A stretch of DNA of 9,314 nt from the NCBI GenBank assembly GCA_030146295.1, contig JASLCD010000225.1, positions 1 to 9,314 of the forward strand, in the 5' to 3' direction. Of the stretch, positions 1 through 6,954 are shown piece after piece. The notes under the pieces were generated by a model. That model worked only from the letters and a program-made list of their open reading frames with translations, searched no databases and was not told the origin of the DNA. Position numbers and translations under genes: made by a program. This DNA is from Chryseobacterium sp. (lineage in GTDB: Bacteria > Bacteroidota > Bacteroidia > Flavobacteriales > Weeksellaceae). Positions within the stretch are counted from its first letter, which is position 1; every line of letters begins with the position of its first letter.

Positions 1-58
1 TTGCGGACAGTGTTCTTGCGGTGGAAATACTGTAGTACAAACAAGAATCGCGAAGTAA
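1..58 (+). CDS. lanA: Lanthipeptide precursor copy 1, 3' end only
   Basis: This is the C-terminal end of a precursor peptide cut by the left edge of the window. Reading from base 2 it gives CGQCSCGGNTVVQTRIAK and a TAA stop at 56-58. The first nine residues match the Cys-rich core of the two complete precursors downstream. The tail (TVVQTRIAK) differs from copy 2 (TIVKTRVAS) and copy 3 (TVVQTRK). The leader, the start codon and the first core residues lie outside the window. It shows that the precursor array starts upstream and has at least three members. Role inferred as for the complete copies. Confidence 0.88.
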   Translation, partial: CGQCSCGGNTVVQTRIAK

Positions 59-109
59 TTCTTACAAAAATTTGAAAATATTTTATACAACAATTTAAAA
101 ATCAACATC
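59..109 (+). promoter_or_regulatory. A-rich 5' leader of precursor copy 2, conserved with copy 3
   Basis: This 51-base gap has no Shine-Dalgarno sequence. The 19 bases before the ATG (91-109, CAATTTAAAAATCAACATC) match the corresponding 19 bases before copy 3 (320-338, CAATTTAAAATCAAACATC) at 16 positions when aligned without gaps from the start codon. An A-rich leader without a Shine-Dalgarno sequence is normal for Bacteroidota. I see no convincing Bacteroidota promoter (TAnnTTTG with an upstream TTG), so this may simply be a translation-initiation region inside a longer transcript. Confidence 0.45.
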
Positions 110-289
110 ATGCACAAAATTAAATTAACTAAAGGTCTACAAATCAACAAAGAACAAATCAGTAAGCTTCAGGAGGAGCAAATGAACAGCCTTAAAGGCG
201 GGGTTAACAGTCTTCAGGCTGCAGCGCAGTCTTGCGGACAGTGTTCTTGCGGTGGAAACACAATCGTAAAAACAAGAGTAGCATCTTAA
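110..289 (+). CDS. lanA: Class I lanthipeptide precursor peptide, copy 2 (59 aa)
   Basis: This short gene encodes a leader-core precursor. Residues 1-31 form the leader, with a hydrophobic/charged pattern typical of Bacteroidota RiPP leaders (LQINKEQISKLQEEQMNSLKGG, residues 10-31) ending in a Gly-Gly cleavage site. The predicted core starts VNSLQAAAQSCGQCSCGG (32-49) and ends NTIVKTRVAS. It holds three Cys (42, 45, 47) and candidate dehydration sites Ser34, Ser41, Ser46, Thr51, Thr55 and Ser59. Seen directly: the reading frame, the Gly-Gly, the Cys cluster and the near-identical tandem copies. Inferred: dehydration by the LanB at 3853-6954, cyclisation by the LanC pair, and cleavage and export by the C39 transporter at 6951-9155. 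The start ATG at 110 is the only in-frame Met giving the full leader. Ring pattern and activity cannot be read from sequence. Confidence 0.93.
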   Translation: MHKIKLTKGLQINKEQISKLQEEQMNSLKGGVNSLQAAAQSCGQCSCGGNTIVKTRVAS

Positions 290-338
290 TCAGCCCATCT
301 AATTTACAATAAACAATAACAATTTAAAATCAAACATC
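290..338 (+). promoter_or_regulatory. A-rich 5' leader of precursor copy 3
   Basis: This 49-base gap between precursor copies 2 and 3 has no Shine-Dalgarno motif. Its last 19 bases match the leader of copy 2 at 16 of 19 positions, so the duplicated unit includes the initiation region as well as the coding sequence. Both copies share ACATC directly before the ATG, and so does the first enzyme gene at 594. No promoter or terminator hairpin is evident, so copies 2 and 3 are probably co-transcribed. Confidence 0.4.
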
Positions 339-512
339 ATGAACAAAATGAAATTAACTAAGGGTCTTCAAATCAACAAAGAGCAAATCAGCAAATTACA
401 GGAAGAGCAAATGAATAGCCTAAAAGGAGGGGTAAACAGTCTTCAGGCTGCAGCTCAGTCTTGTGGACAGTGTTCTTGTGGTGGAAACACCGTGGTACAG
501 ACAAGAAAGTAA
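339..512 (+). CDS. lanA: Class I lanthipeptide precursor peptide, copy 3 (57 aa)
   Basis: This precursor is identical in protein sequence to copy 2 from residue 5 to 51. It differs at residues 2 and 4 and in the tail, which is shortened to TVVQTRK. Leader 1-31 ends in Gly-Gly, and the core holds Cys42, Cys45 and Cys47 with Ser34, Ser41, Ser46, Thr51 and Thr55. Across the 47 identical residues the DNA differs at 15 codons, all synonymous, so this is an old duplicate kept under protein-level selection. It is the last precursor before the enzyme genes, separated from them by the hairpin at 523-560. An overlapping 60-codon frame at 461-643 is not a gene. Function inferred from the leader type and from the LanB/LanC/LanT genes downstream. 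Confidence 0.93.
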   Translation: MNKMKLTKGLQINKEQISKLQEEQMNSLKGGVNSLQAAAQSCGQCSCGGNTVVQTRK

Positions 513-522
513 TCTTCTCCTA

Positions 523-560
523 TAAAAGAGGGAGCGCTTTTGATACAACTCCCTCTTTTA
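523..560 (+). terminator. Hairpin between precursors and enzyme genes, possible attenuator
   Basis: A perfect 12-bp inverted repeat lies 10 bases after the last precursor stop: TAAAAGAGGGAG (523-534) pairs with CTCCCTCTTTTA (549-560), with a 14-base loop. The core GAGGGAG/CTCCCTC stem is followed by TTTT, as in an intrinsic terminator. The T run is short, pairs with the upstream A run, and is followed by A residues, so full termination seems unlikely. A partial terminator or a 3'-end-stabilising hairpin here would leave more precursor mRNA than enzyme mRNA, as known in other lanthipeptide operons. The hairpin is seen directly; the regulatory role is inferred. Confidence 0.6.
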
Positions 561-593
561 AAAAAAATTATATAATCTCACAGCTCTCACATC

Positions 594-1766
594 ATGCAAA
601 AAGAAAAACTAATCATCTCAGAAATAGAAGAATGCATCCGTAAAAAAGAAGCTTCCCTTACCGGAATAGGTCTTAATAACGGAATTCTAAGTGCTTCAAT
701 GTTCTATTATTATCACTATCTAATGACCAAAGAATCGGAATCTTTAGAATTGGTAACCCATTACATTGAAAAGTCTCTGGCTGTTTTAACAGAGGATTAT
801 AAAAGTCTTCATTTTAATGACGAGATAAGAGAGCTGGGATTATATCTTATATTCCTGAAGCAGGAAGAGGTTTTAGACAGCGAAATAGATTCTCTCCTGG
901 AGAATATAGATGAAATTCTGGAAGAGATTCTGATCCAGAAAACAGAGAAAGGAGATCTTGACCTGACAAGCGGCTTTCCAAGTTTTGCCAAGTATTTTGT
1001 ACTGAGAAATCGTGAAGACAAAAAACATCTGATCGATAAAACCCTGGATAAAATCATGGAGCTTACTCAAAAACATGACAGCGGAAGCTACTGGAAATTT
1101 GATCTTCGGGATAAAGAAAATCCATATGTAGAGCTAGGTTTAGGACACGGAACAACAGGAGTGATCAACTATTTGTTATTCCTTTATAAAAATAACATCT
1201 ACACCCAGGAATCTTTACAGCTTATTCACGGAGGATTATCATTCATCTGGAACTGCAAAGAAAGCGATACGGACAATATCACGCTTTTCCCATTCAATGC
1301 CTTTGAAGAAGTCTATATAGATTATCATAATCTGGCTTACGGAGAAATAGGAATTGGCTACACTTTTTACAATGCAGGAATTCTCCTAGAAAATAAGGAT
1401 TACTGCGACAAAGGGCTTCATATCTTACTCAATACCACAAAATTTAAAGATACCGATCAGTCTGCCATCCTGGAATCTGGACTCATTTATGGTTCTGCCG
1501 GATTATCCGCTTTATACAAAAATCTCTATCATCTTACAGAACAGGATGCCTTTTTGGAAGCCAAAGAATATTGGCACGAACATCTTCTTCAGTCGAAAAA
1601 TAATGAAAGCGAAAACTGGGCAGGATTCAAGGCCTATTACAATGCAGAATTTGACAATATCAATATGGCTCTGGGCCAAGGCATAGCAGGAATCGGGATT
1701 ACCCTGATGAACAATGTCATTAAAACCAATCACAACTACGTTTCATTCTATAATTACGATCTATAA
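594..1766 (+). CDS. LanC-family cyclase homologue lacking the zinc ligands (390 aa)
   Basis: This is an alpha/alpha-barrel protein of the LanC lanthionine-cyclase family, of normal length. I can place seven Gly-containing repeats: near residues 24-34, 72-84, 123-134, 180-193, 246-258, 295-307 and 358-371. In the NisC family a zinc ion is held by Cys in a WCYG motif and by Cys-His in a CHG motif. Here the first reads LAYG (Ala248) and the second LIYG (Ile298-Tyr299), so all three ligands are absent. The catalytic-region His is kept in LGLGHG (His185), and the Asp expected in repeat 3 is kept in DLTSG (Asp123). The remaining Cys (14, 221, 271) are not at ligand positions. Its stop overlaps the start of the next lanC-like gene by one base. 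It could be a pseudo-cyclase partner of that protein, a leader-binding scaffold, or a zinc-free cyclase like the cyclase domain of class III LanKC enzymes. The start ATG follows ACATC, as in the precursor genes. Confidence 0.87.
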   Translation: MQKEKLIISEIEECIRKKEASLTGIGLNNGILSASMFYYYHYLMTKESESLELVTHYIEKSLAVLTEDYKSLHFNDEIRELGLYLIFLKQEEVLDSEIDSLLENIDEILEEILIQKTEKGDLDLTSGFPSFAKYFVLRNREDKKHLIDKTLDKIMELTQKHDSGSYWKFDLRDKENPYVELGLGHGTTGVINYLLFLYKNNIYTQESLQLIHGGLSFIWNCKESDTDNITLFPFNAFEEVYIDYHNLAYGEIGIGYTFYNAGILLENKDYCDKGLHILLNTTKFKDTDQSAILESGLIYGSAGLSALYKNLYHLTEQDAFLEAKEYWHEHLLQSKNNESENWAGFKAYYNAEFDNINMALGQGIAGIGITLMNNVIKTNHNYVSFYNYDL

Positions 1767-2923
1767 TGGAAGCTCTACAATCTCAAAATATCACGACCAT
1801 TCTTCATGAATATGATCAAAAACTTCTTGATTTTGACTATGGACATTTACCCGATGGTTTGCTTTATGGAAAACTGGGACTATTGCTCTATTTTCTGGCA
1901 CAATATCAAATCTCAGGAAATGACATCTACGTAAACAAAGTAGGAGCGATCCTTGAAGAAGTCTTTGAGAATGGCAATCTGCAAAAAGAAAGCAACGTAT
2001 ATACTCTCCCGAATCTGTCCAAAGGAATGACCGGACTGGGCATTATTCTGGATTTATTAAAAAAAGACGGATTAATACAGGATGATTTTGATGACCAGAT
2101 TACTGACATCGGAGAACTGATCTTCCAGCAATCCGTTACCATGCTGAAGGAAAACAATTATACTTTTTTTGATGGCCCGATAGGAAATCTCCATTATTTC
2201 AACACCATCAGAAACGAACAGTACAGCAGAGAAATTGTAAACATCCTTTATGATGAATGCATTTCCCACTCCACTCCATTTGAAAACAAGCTGAATGACA
2301 GCTATGCAGATGGTATTAACTTAGGATTCAACTATGGCTATCTTTCTATTGTTAATAATCTTTTGGACCTTCCGGTAATGACGGAAAAAGCAAGATATAT
2401 TATTAACACCTGTCTGGATTTCATTATTTCCAATTTTGATGTCCACGAAGTAGAAAACGCCAAAATATATAAACCATACAATTACAAAATAGCTCAAAAC
2501 CTGTTGAAGCCTTACCACAACAACAGACTTTGCTGGTGCAACAGTGACCTTTCCTTTTCTTATCTTCTTTATAAAACAGGGGAAACACTGCAGGAAACAA
2601 GATACAAAGATATGGCCCATGTGCTGGGTTTAGAAACTACAAAAAGGAAAGTAATGGCCAATACAGGTGTAGAATTTATACAGTATTGTCACGGAACCTC
2701 CGGGCTTGTACAGCTCTATCACGAGATTAATGAAAAAGATCCTCATCCGGAGTACAGACAGTCTAAAAAATTCTGGATGAAAAGGTCACTGGAAATTCTG
2801 GAAAACGAACTGGACCAGCCATTGACTGAGCAGGATGGCTCTTTACTCTTTGGAAAAACCGGAGCACTGATTGCTCTCAATGATAAAATCGACAAAACTA
2901 AATACCTTAAATTTTTACTGTAA
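1766..2923 (+). CDS. lanC: LanC-family lanthionine cyclase with zinc ligands (385 aa)
   Basis: Second LanC-family protein, expected to activate core Cys thiols on zinc for addition to dehydro-residues. Seven repeats are visible: LLYGKLGLLLYFL (32-44), LSKGMTGLGI (84-93), FFDGPIGNLHYF (134-145), INLGFNYGYL (184-193), LCWCNSDL (255-262), YCHGTSGL (307-314) and LLFGKTGAL (360-368). The zinc ligands are present as Cys258, Cys308 and His309. Arg254 sits four residues before the first ligand, as Arg280 does in NisC. However, the His expected in repeat 4 (LGLAHG in the family) is Tyr190 here, the Asp of repeat 3 aligns with Thr133, and the Tyr following the first Cys ligand is Asn259. The protein thus has the metal site but not the usual acid/base residues, the reverse of its upstream neighbour. 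The TAATG overlap with that gene implies translational coupling. The NisC residue equivalences come from motif alignment by eye. Confidence 0.9.
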   Translation: MEALQSQNITTILHEYDQKLLDFDYGHLPDGLLYGKLGLLLYFLAQYQISGNDIYVNKVGAILEEVFENGNLQKESNVYTLPNLSKGMTGLGIILDLLKKDGLIQDDFDDQITDIGELIFQQSVTMLKENNYTFFDGPIGNLHYFNTIRNEQYSREIVNILYDECISHSTPFENKLNDSYADGINLGFNYGYLSIVNNLLDLPVMTEKARYIINTCLDFIISNFDVHEVENAKIYKPYNYKIAQNLLKPYHNNRLCWCNSDLSFSYLLYKTGETLQETRYKDMAHVLGLETTKRKVMANTGVEFIQYCHGTSGLVQLYHEINEKDPHPEYRQSKKFWMKRSLEILENELDQPLTEQDGSLLFGKTGALIALNDKIDKTKYLKFLL

Positions 2924-2924
2924 C

Positions 2925-3872
2925 ATGAAAACAAAAAGCATAGGATTACTAGAACTAGGATACAGAAGCGGCAAAGATTCAATCACAGCTCTTAACGATG
3001 TAGTTGATTATGCCCTTCATGCAGAAAGATTAGGATACAGCAGATTCTGGCTGGCAGAGCACCATTACTCTCACCTCAAGAATCTTGCTTTTTCAAACCC
3101 GGATATCGTGATTGCCATGATCGCCGGAATGACAGAAAAAATAAGAGTAGGATCCGCAGGGACCTCAGTTCCGAGCTACTCTCCTTATGCTGTTGCTACC
3201 AATTATAAACTCATCAACAATATATTCAACGGAAGAATAGACCTGGGTTTGTCAAAAGGAATTCCTGAAAGTGAATACACCAAAAACCTTTTGAATCCGG
3301 ACATCCTTGAAAGAGGTACCGGAGTGGTTTTTAAAGAAAATGCCCAAGAGATTCACGAGCTATTCTACTCTGAAGCAGAAAGAAACGAGAAAGAAGGAAT
3401 CTTAATCCCTCCCTACGGCGGCCTGATCCCCGATCTATGGTATCTTTCTTCTTCTTTGAACAATCTGGATGACGCCATCAGTTTACACTCTAATTACTGT
3501 GTGTCAGCATTTCACGGAAACGGAAAGTTTCTTGACGATTTTGAAGGTAAAAAAGAAGAGATCAACAGATACAGAGAAGCATTTGAACAGAAAAACGGAT
3601 TTATTCCCAAAACATCGCTGGCACTCGCCATCAACCTCTCGGAAGTGAATGAAATAAAATCCGATGCCGATGAATCCGAAGCTTTTAAAATTCTTCACCT
3701 CAACTTTGATGAGCTTTTTGAACTCATTGAAAAACTGGATGAACAGCTGGCTGTAGATGAATTCATTTTATATGATACAGAACCAGACAGTGATAAGAAA
3801 ACAGAAAACGCTGAAGTAATCAGCAACCATTACAACCTACAATCTATTCAATATGAAAACGCAGTTAGATAA
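2925..3872 (+). CDS. Luciferase-like (LLM) flavin-dependent oxidoreductase (315 aa)
   Basis: A cytoplasmic TIM-barrel enzyme of the bacterial-luciferase-like family. The N-terminal half has the family signatures: RFWLAEHH (40-47), then KIRVGSAGTSVPSYSPYAVA (72-91, the 'T..irlGt....p...P...A' block) and NGRIDLGLSKG (102-112, the 'GR..lG.g.G' block). The start at 2925 is one base after the preceding lanC stop. An earlier in-frame ATG at 2871 would only add residues translated from the end of lanC. The 3' end overlaps lanB by 20 bases. LLM enzymes use FMN or F420. An F420H2-dependent enzyme reduces dehydroalanine to D-alanine in lexapeptide (LxmJ, type LanJC). By context this protein may reduce a dehydro-residue of the core, but as Bacteroidota are not known to make F420, a flavin would be expected. 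An oxidative tailoring step cannot be excluded. Confidence 0.85.
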   Translation: MKTKSIGLLELGYRSGKDSITALNDVVDYALHAERLGYSRFWLAEHHYSHLKNLAFSNPDIVIAMIAGMTEKIRVGSAGTSVPSYSPYAVATNYKLINNIFNGRIDLGLSKGIPESEYTKNLLNPDILERGTGVVFKENAQEIHELFYSEAERNEKEGILIPPYGGLIPDLWYLSSSLNNLDDAISLHSNYCVSAFHGNGKFLDDFEGKKEEINRYREAFEQKNGFIPKTSLALAINLSEVNEIKSDADESEAFKILHLNFDELFELIEKLDEQLAVDEFILYDTEPDSDKKTENAEVISNHYNLQSIQYENAVR

Positions 3873-6800
3873 CATCAATATTGGTTTTATGAGAAACTCT
3901 TTGTACTCATTCAAACAATATAACAACATACCGAAAAATACAGCAGATCTTGATCATTTTATCCTGGAATTGTGGAATGATGAAGTCTTCAGAGAATCTA
4001 TCTTTTTAGCATCTTATGAGCTGTATAGCGAATGGGCAAGATTGTGCCAGGATGATCCTTCTTTATCTCTGGTAAAGAGAAACAGAATCAACAATTCTAT
4101 TCTGAAATACTACATCAGAATAACGACCAGATCTACTCCCTTCGGAACATTTGCTTCCCACTCCGCTTTTGAACTCAACTCAGAATATAAAAATATTGAA
4201 GCAGGAAACATGAATGCGATCCGCCGGTATACTACACTGGATCTTTCTTTCCTTTTTCAGGTTATAGTATTAATCAACAGAGATTTTCCGGAAGTTCACG
4301 AATATGAACTTAATGACTCGATCTATAAGTTAGGTGATTATTACCGATATATCGAAACCACAATACAAAACGAAAAAAGAGTCTATACTTTAAGCTCATT
4401 GGAAAAAGATGAACTTCTGGATTTTCTGGTTGAAACTGTGGCTGCCCAATCTTACTCTTTTGACAACCTGGTTGCTCTGGTTGCTGAAAATGTGGAAGGG
4501 GTATCAGAAGAAGATGCAAAATATTATATTTTCAGCCTGATTGATGCCCAGTTCTTTAAAAGCAACTTTGACATCTGCCTGAATGAGCACTCTCCTTTGT
4601 CTCAGATCATTGGATATTTAAGTTCAAAAAAAGGTATTTCTCCTGAACTGGACCGCTATCTGGAAATCCTGATCAAGATGGAAAACTATATGGAACTGCT
4701 GAACTCCGGAGTAGGACAAGCTCAGGAATATTACAACGAAATGTTTGCCCTTGCCAATCAGTTCTCCATTTTATATGACAGAAAATACCTTATTAACTCT
4801 TCATTAAAAAGAAACCTGGATTTCTCTCCTGTTACCAGAGAAGACCTTTCCAAAATCAAAAAAGGAATCAATACTTTATCTTGTTTTTGGGACAAAGGAA
4901 GCGAAACGGTGAATGAAAATTTAGAAAAGTTCAAGTCTGCTTTTTATGCAAGATATGAAGAGAGCCTGGTGCCTTTGGTTGAAGTATTGGATAACGAAAG
5001 CGGCATTGGATACATCCAGGAGCAAAACAGTGAAAACGACTTTTCTTCCCTGCTGGACACCCTGAGCTGGCCCAATTCCAGTAATGATTCATTTTCCATC
5101 ACTTACAATAAAAAGATTCATGAATTCTGGAGAAGAACAATCAACAAAGCCAATATTAATGGAGATACTGCTATAGACCTTAGCCAGCATGATCTCAACA
5201 GCCTTCAGAATACGGATGAAGTAAGCCTTGCAAAATCGCTGGCTGTAATGATTGAAAAGGTTTCTGATAAAATCGCAATCTCTTCTGTAGGCGGAACAAG
5301 CGGTGCCAATCTTATCGCCCGGTTTTCCAATGAAGATGAAGAAATTCTGGCTCCAATGAACAGAATCATCAAAGAAGAACAGAATGATAACCATTTTATC
5401 TATGCAGAACTGCTTCATTTACCGGACAACAGAGTAGGAAATATCTTACTGAGACAGGTAAAAAGAGGAAACCAGCTTTCTTATCTTACCAAATCTTCAG
5501 CTTCGGAAAATACAATTACCCTGACGGACCTTTATATTAAAATGATTGATAAAAGAATCGTATTATTCCATAAAGGACTCAATAAGGAGGTTAAAATCTT
5601 TCATTCTACTGCTCACAACTTTGATTATAATTCGCTTCCAGTGTATCAGTTTCTATGCGATCTTCAGCATCAGGATGTTTCCACTGCATTGGTCTTAAAT
5701 GTTGGAGATACCAATTATCTGATGTATGACTATATTCCCAGGATCACACACGGTGATGATATCATCTTCACACCGGCATTATGGAGACTATACCAGAATG
5801 AAGTATCAGGAATAAAGACCAAAAACAATACGGAAAGCATTAAAATCATAAAAGAATATCTGTCTGATAAAAAAGTGAACCGCTATTTCTTTATTTCTCA
5901 GGGAGATAACAAATTATTGATCGATACTGAAAATGAGAATCTCTTATTGTTCCTGATTGATGAACTAAGATCCAAAGAAACCGTAACCCTTACAGAATGT
6001 CTTTATGATCTTGAGACTGACGAATTCAACAATGAGATTATCATCCCAATGATCAACAGAAATTATACAGCATTTAAAACAGAGCTGGATCAGCATCTTT
6101 TCAATGTCAATATTTCTGATAACAAGTTTATCCCGGGAAACAAATGGCTGTACTATAAAATCTATTGCGGCAACAAGTTTTCAGATAAAATACTACAGGA
6201 TGTATTTCCGGATCTTTTATCTCATCTTGATGAAGAAAACCTGATCAAAAAATGGTTTTACATAAGATACAGTGATCCCGACAACCACATCAGACTGAGA
6301 CTGGAAATCAATGATCATAAGCTCACTAACACCGCTCAGATTATGACCACGTTCAATGATTATTTTGATAAATACATCAGCGAAGGAATCATTAATAAAG
6401 TGGAAATGGGAACCTACGACAGGGAGTATGAAAGATATGAAGGTGAATTTATTGATACCGCAGAACATATCTTCCATTATGACAGCCAATTGACTGTTAA
6501 CCTGCTTAAAAACATTCCTAACAATGATGATCTATGGCTGTACTCCATCAAAAGTATTGATACGTATTTCGATGTCTTCCAGCTGGATCTGGATAAGCGA
6601 TATGAAGTGATCAATAAAATTTATAACCAGTTTCAGCGGGAGTTTAATGTAGACAGCAATCTTAAGAAGCAGCTGGACCTGAAATACAGAAGTAACCTGC
6701 CCCTCATCAGTGAGATCGCAGAATCGGATGACAACCCTTATTTCTCGGAGTTTGTAAGCTCTATGACAGAAAACTGCAGAGAAATAGAAAATCTGAAGAC

Positions 6801-6954
6801 CATTCAAAAAGAAAGATTAGTCAGCAGTTTTATTCATATGCATATCAACAGACTGATCAGGTCCAGACACAGAATGCATGAATTGATCATCTACGGCATT
6901 GTAGAGAAGTATTATAAAATGAAAATCGGCAAAAGAAAATATCTCGTATCATGA
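3853..6954 (+). CDS. lanB: Full-length class I lanthipeptide dehydratase LanB (1033 aa)
   Basis: LanB dehydrates core Ser and Thr by transferring glutamate from Glu-tRNA to the side chain and then eliminating it. The N-terminal glutamylation domain carries Arg14 (MRNSL) and the block RITTRSTPFGTFA, with Arg89, Arg93 and Thr95 spaced exactly like the essential NisB Arg83, Arg87 and Thr89. The C-terminal elimination (SpaB_C-type) domain begins near residue 760 and has WFYIRYSDPDNHIRLRLEI split around Arg805, His812, Arg814 and Arg816. Near the end is HMHINRL (995-1001), which matches the region of NisB His961. Length is typical of fused LanB, and unlike the split dehydratase of the pinensin cluster of Chitinophaga. 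No frameshift is seen. The start at 3853 places the first Arg motif at the usual distance from the N-terminus. The gene overlaps the LLM gene by 20 bases and lanT by 4 (ATGA). Confidence 0.95.
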   Translation: MKTQLDNINIGFMRNSLYSFKQYNNIPKNTADLDHFILELWNDEVFRESIFLASYELYSEWARLCQDDPSLSLVKRNRINNSILKYYIRITTRSTPFGTFASHSAFELNSEYKNIEAGNMNAIRRYTTLDLSFLFQVIVLINRDFPEVHEYELNDSIYKLGDYYRYIETTIQNEKRVYTLSSLEKDELLDFLVETVAAQSYSFDNLVALVAENVEGVSEEDAKYYIFSLIDAQFFKSNFDICLNEHSPLSQIIGYLSSKKGISPELDRYLEILIKMENYMELLNSGVGQAQEYYNEMFALANQFSILYDRKYLINSSLKRNLDFSPVTREDLSKIKKGINTLSCFWDKGSETVNENLEKFKSAFYARYEESLVPLVEVLDNESGIGYIQEQNSENDFSSLLDTLSWPNSSNDSFSITYNKKIHEFWRRTINKANINGDTAIDLSQHDLNSLQNTDEVSLAKSLAVMIEKVSDKIAISSVGGTSGANLIARFSNEDEEILAPMNRIIKEEQNDNHFIYAELLHLPDNRVGNILLRQVKRGNQLSYLTKSSASENTITLTDLYIKMIDKRIVLFHKGLNKEVKIFHSTAHNFDYNSLPVYQFLCDLQHQDVSTALVLNVGDTNYLMYDYIPRITHGDDIIFTPALWRLYQNEVSGIKTKNNTESIKIIKEYLSDKKVNRYFFISQGDNKLLIDTENENLLLFLIDELRSKETVTLTECLYDLETDEFNNEIIIPMINRNYTAFKTELDQHLFNVNISDNKFIPGNKWLYYKIYCGNKFSDKILQDVFPDLLSHLDEENLIKKWFYIRYSDPDNHIRLRLEINDHKLTNTAQIMTTFNDYFDKYISEGIINKVEMGTYDREYERYEGEFIDTAEHIFHYDSQLTVNLLKNIPNNDDLWLYSIKSIDTYFDVFQLDLDKRYEVINKIYNQFQREFNVDSNLKKQLDLKYRSNLPLISEIAESDDNPYFSEFVSSMTENCREIENLKTIQKERLVSSFIHMHINRLIRSRHRMHELIIYGIVEKYYKMKIGKRKYLVS

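Larger units (their letters stand above)
2..512 (+). repeat. Tandem precursor-gene array, unit about 230 bp
   Basis: Three copies of one precursor unit lie head to tail. The offset is 231 bases between equivalent codons of copies 1 and 2 (base 2 versus 233), and 229 bases between the starts of copies 2 and 3 (110 versus 339). The unit comprises an A-rich leader of about 50 bases and a coding region of 174-180 bases. The first copy is truncated by the window edge, so the true copy number is unknown. The copies are diverged at synonymous sites, so this is not a recent or assembly-made duplication. Confidence 0.9.

Noticed and set aside
1..512. Repeats at the left end as a CRISPR array or mobile element
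   Set aside because: The roughly 230-bp units are coding sequences that keep frame and protein sequence, with no short spacers or terminal inverted repeats.
568..577. TATAAT-like sequence upstream of the first lanC-like gene
   Set aside because: The housekeeping sigma factor of Bacteroidota uses a TAnnTTTG-type -7 element rather than TATAAT, and AT-rich spacers contain such strings by chance.
461..643. A 60-codon + strand frame spanning the end of precursor 3 and the start of the first lanC-like gene
   Set aside because: It overlaps two real genes in another frame, crosses the hairpin, and its product has no recognisable features.
594..1766. First lanC-like gene as a decaying pseudogene because of its missing zinc ligands
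   Set aside because: The frame is intact over 390 codons, all seven repeats and the His and Asp positions are kept, and it is translationally coupled to the next gene.
2871..2924. An 18-codon N-terminal extension of the LLM gene
   Set aside because: The extra codons lie inside the end of lanC in another frame and would precede the normal first beta strand of the family; the ATG at 2925 gives a compact operon junction and a normal N-terminus.
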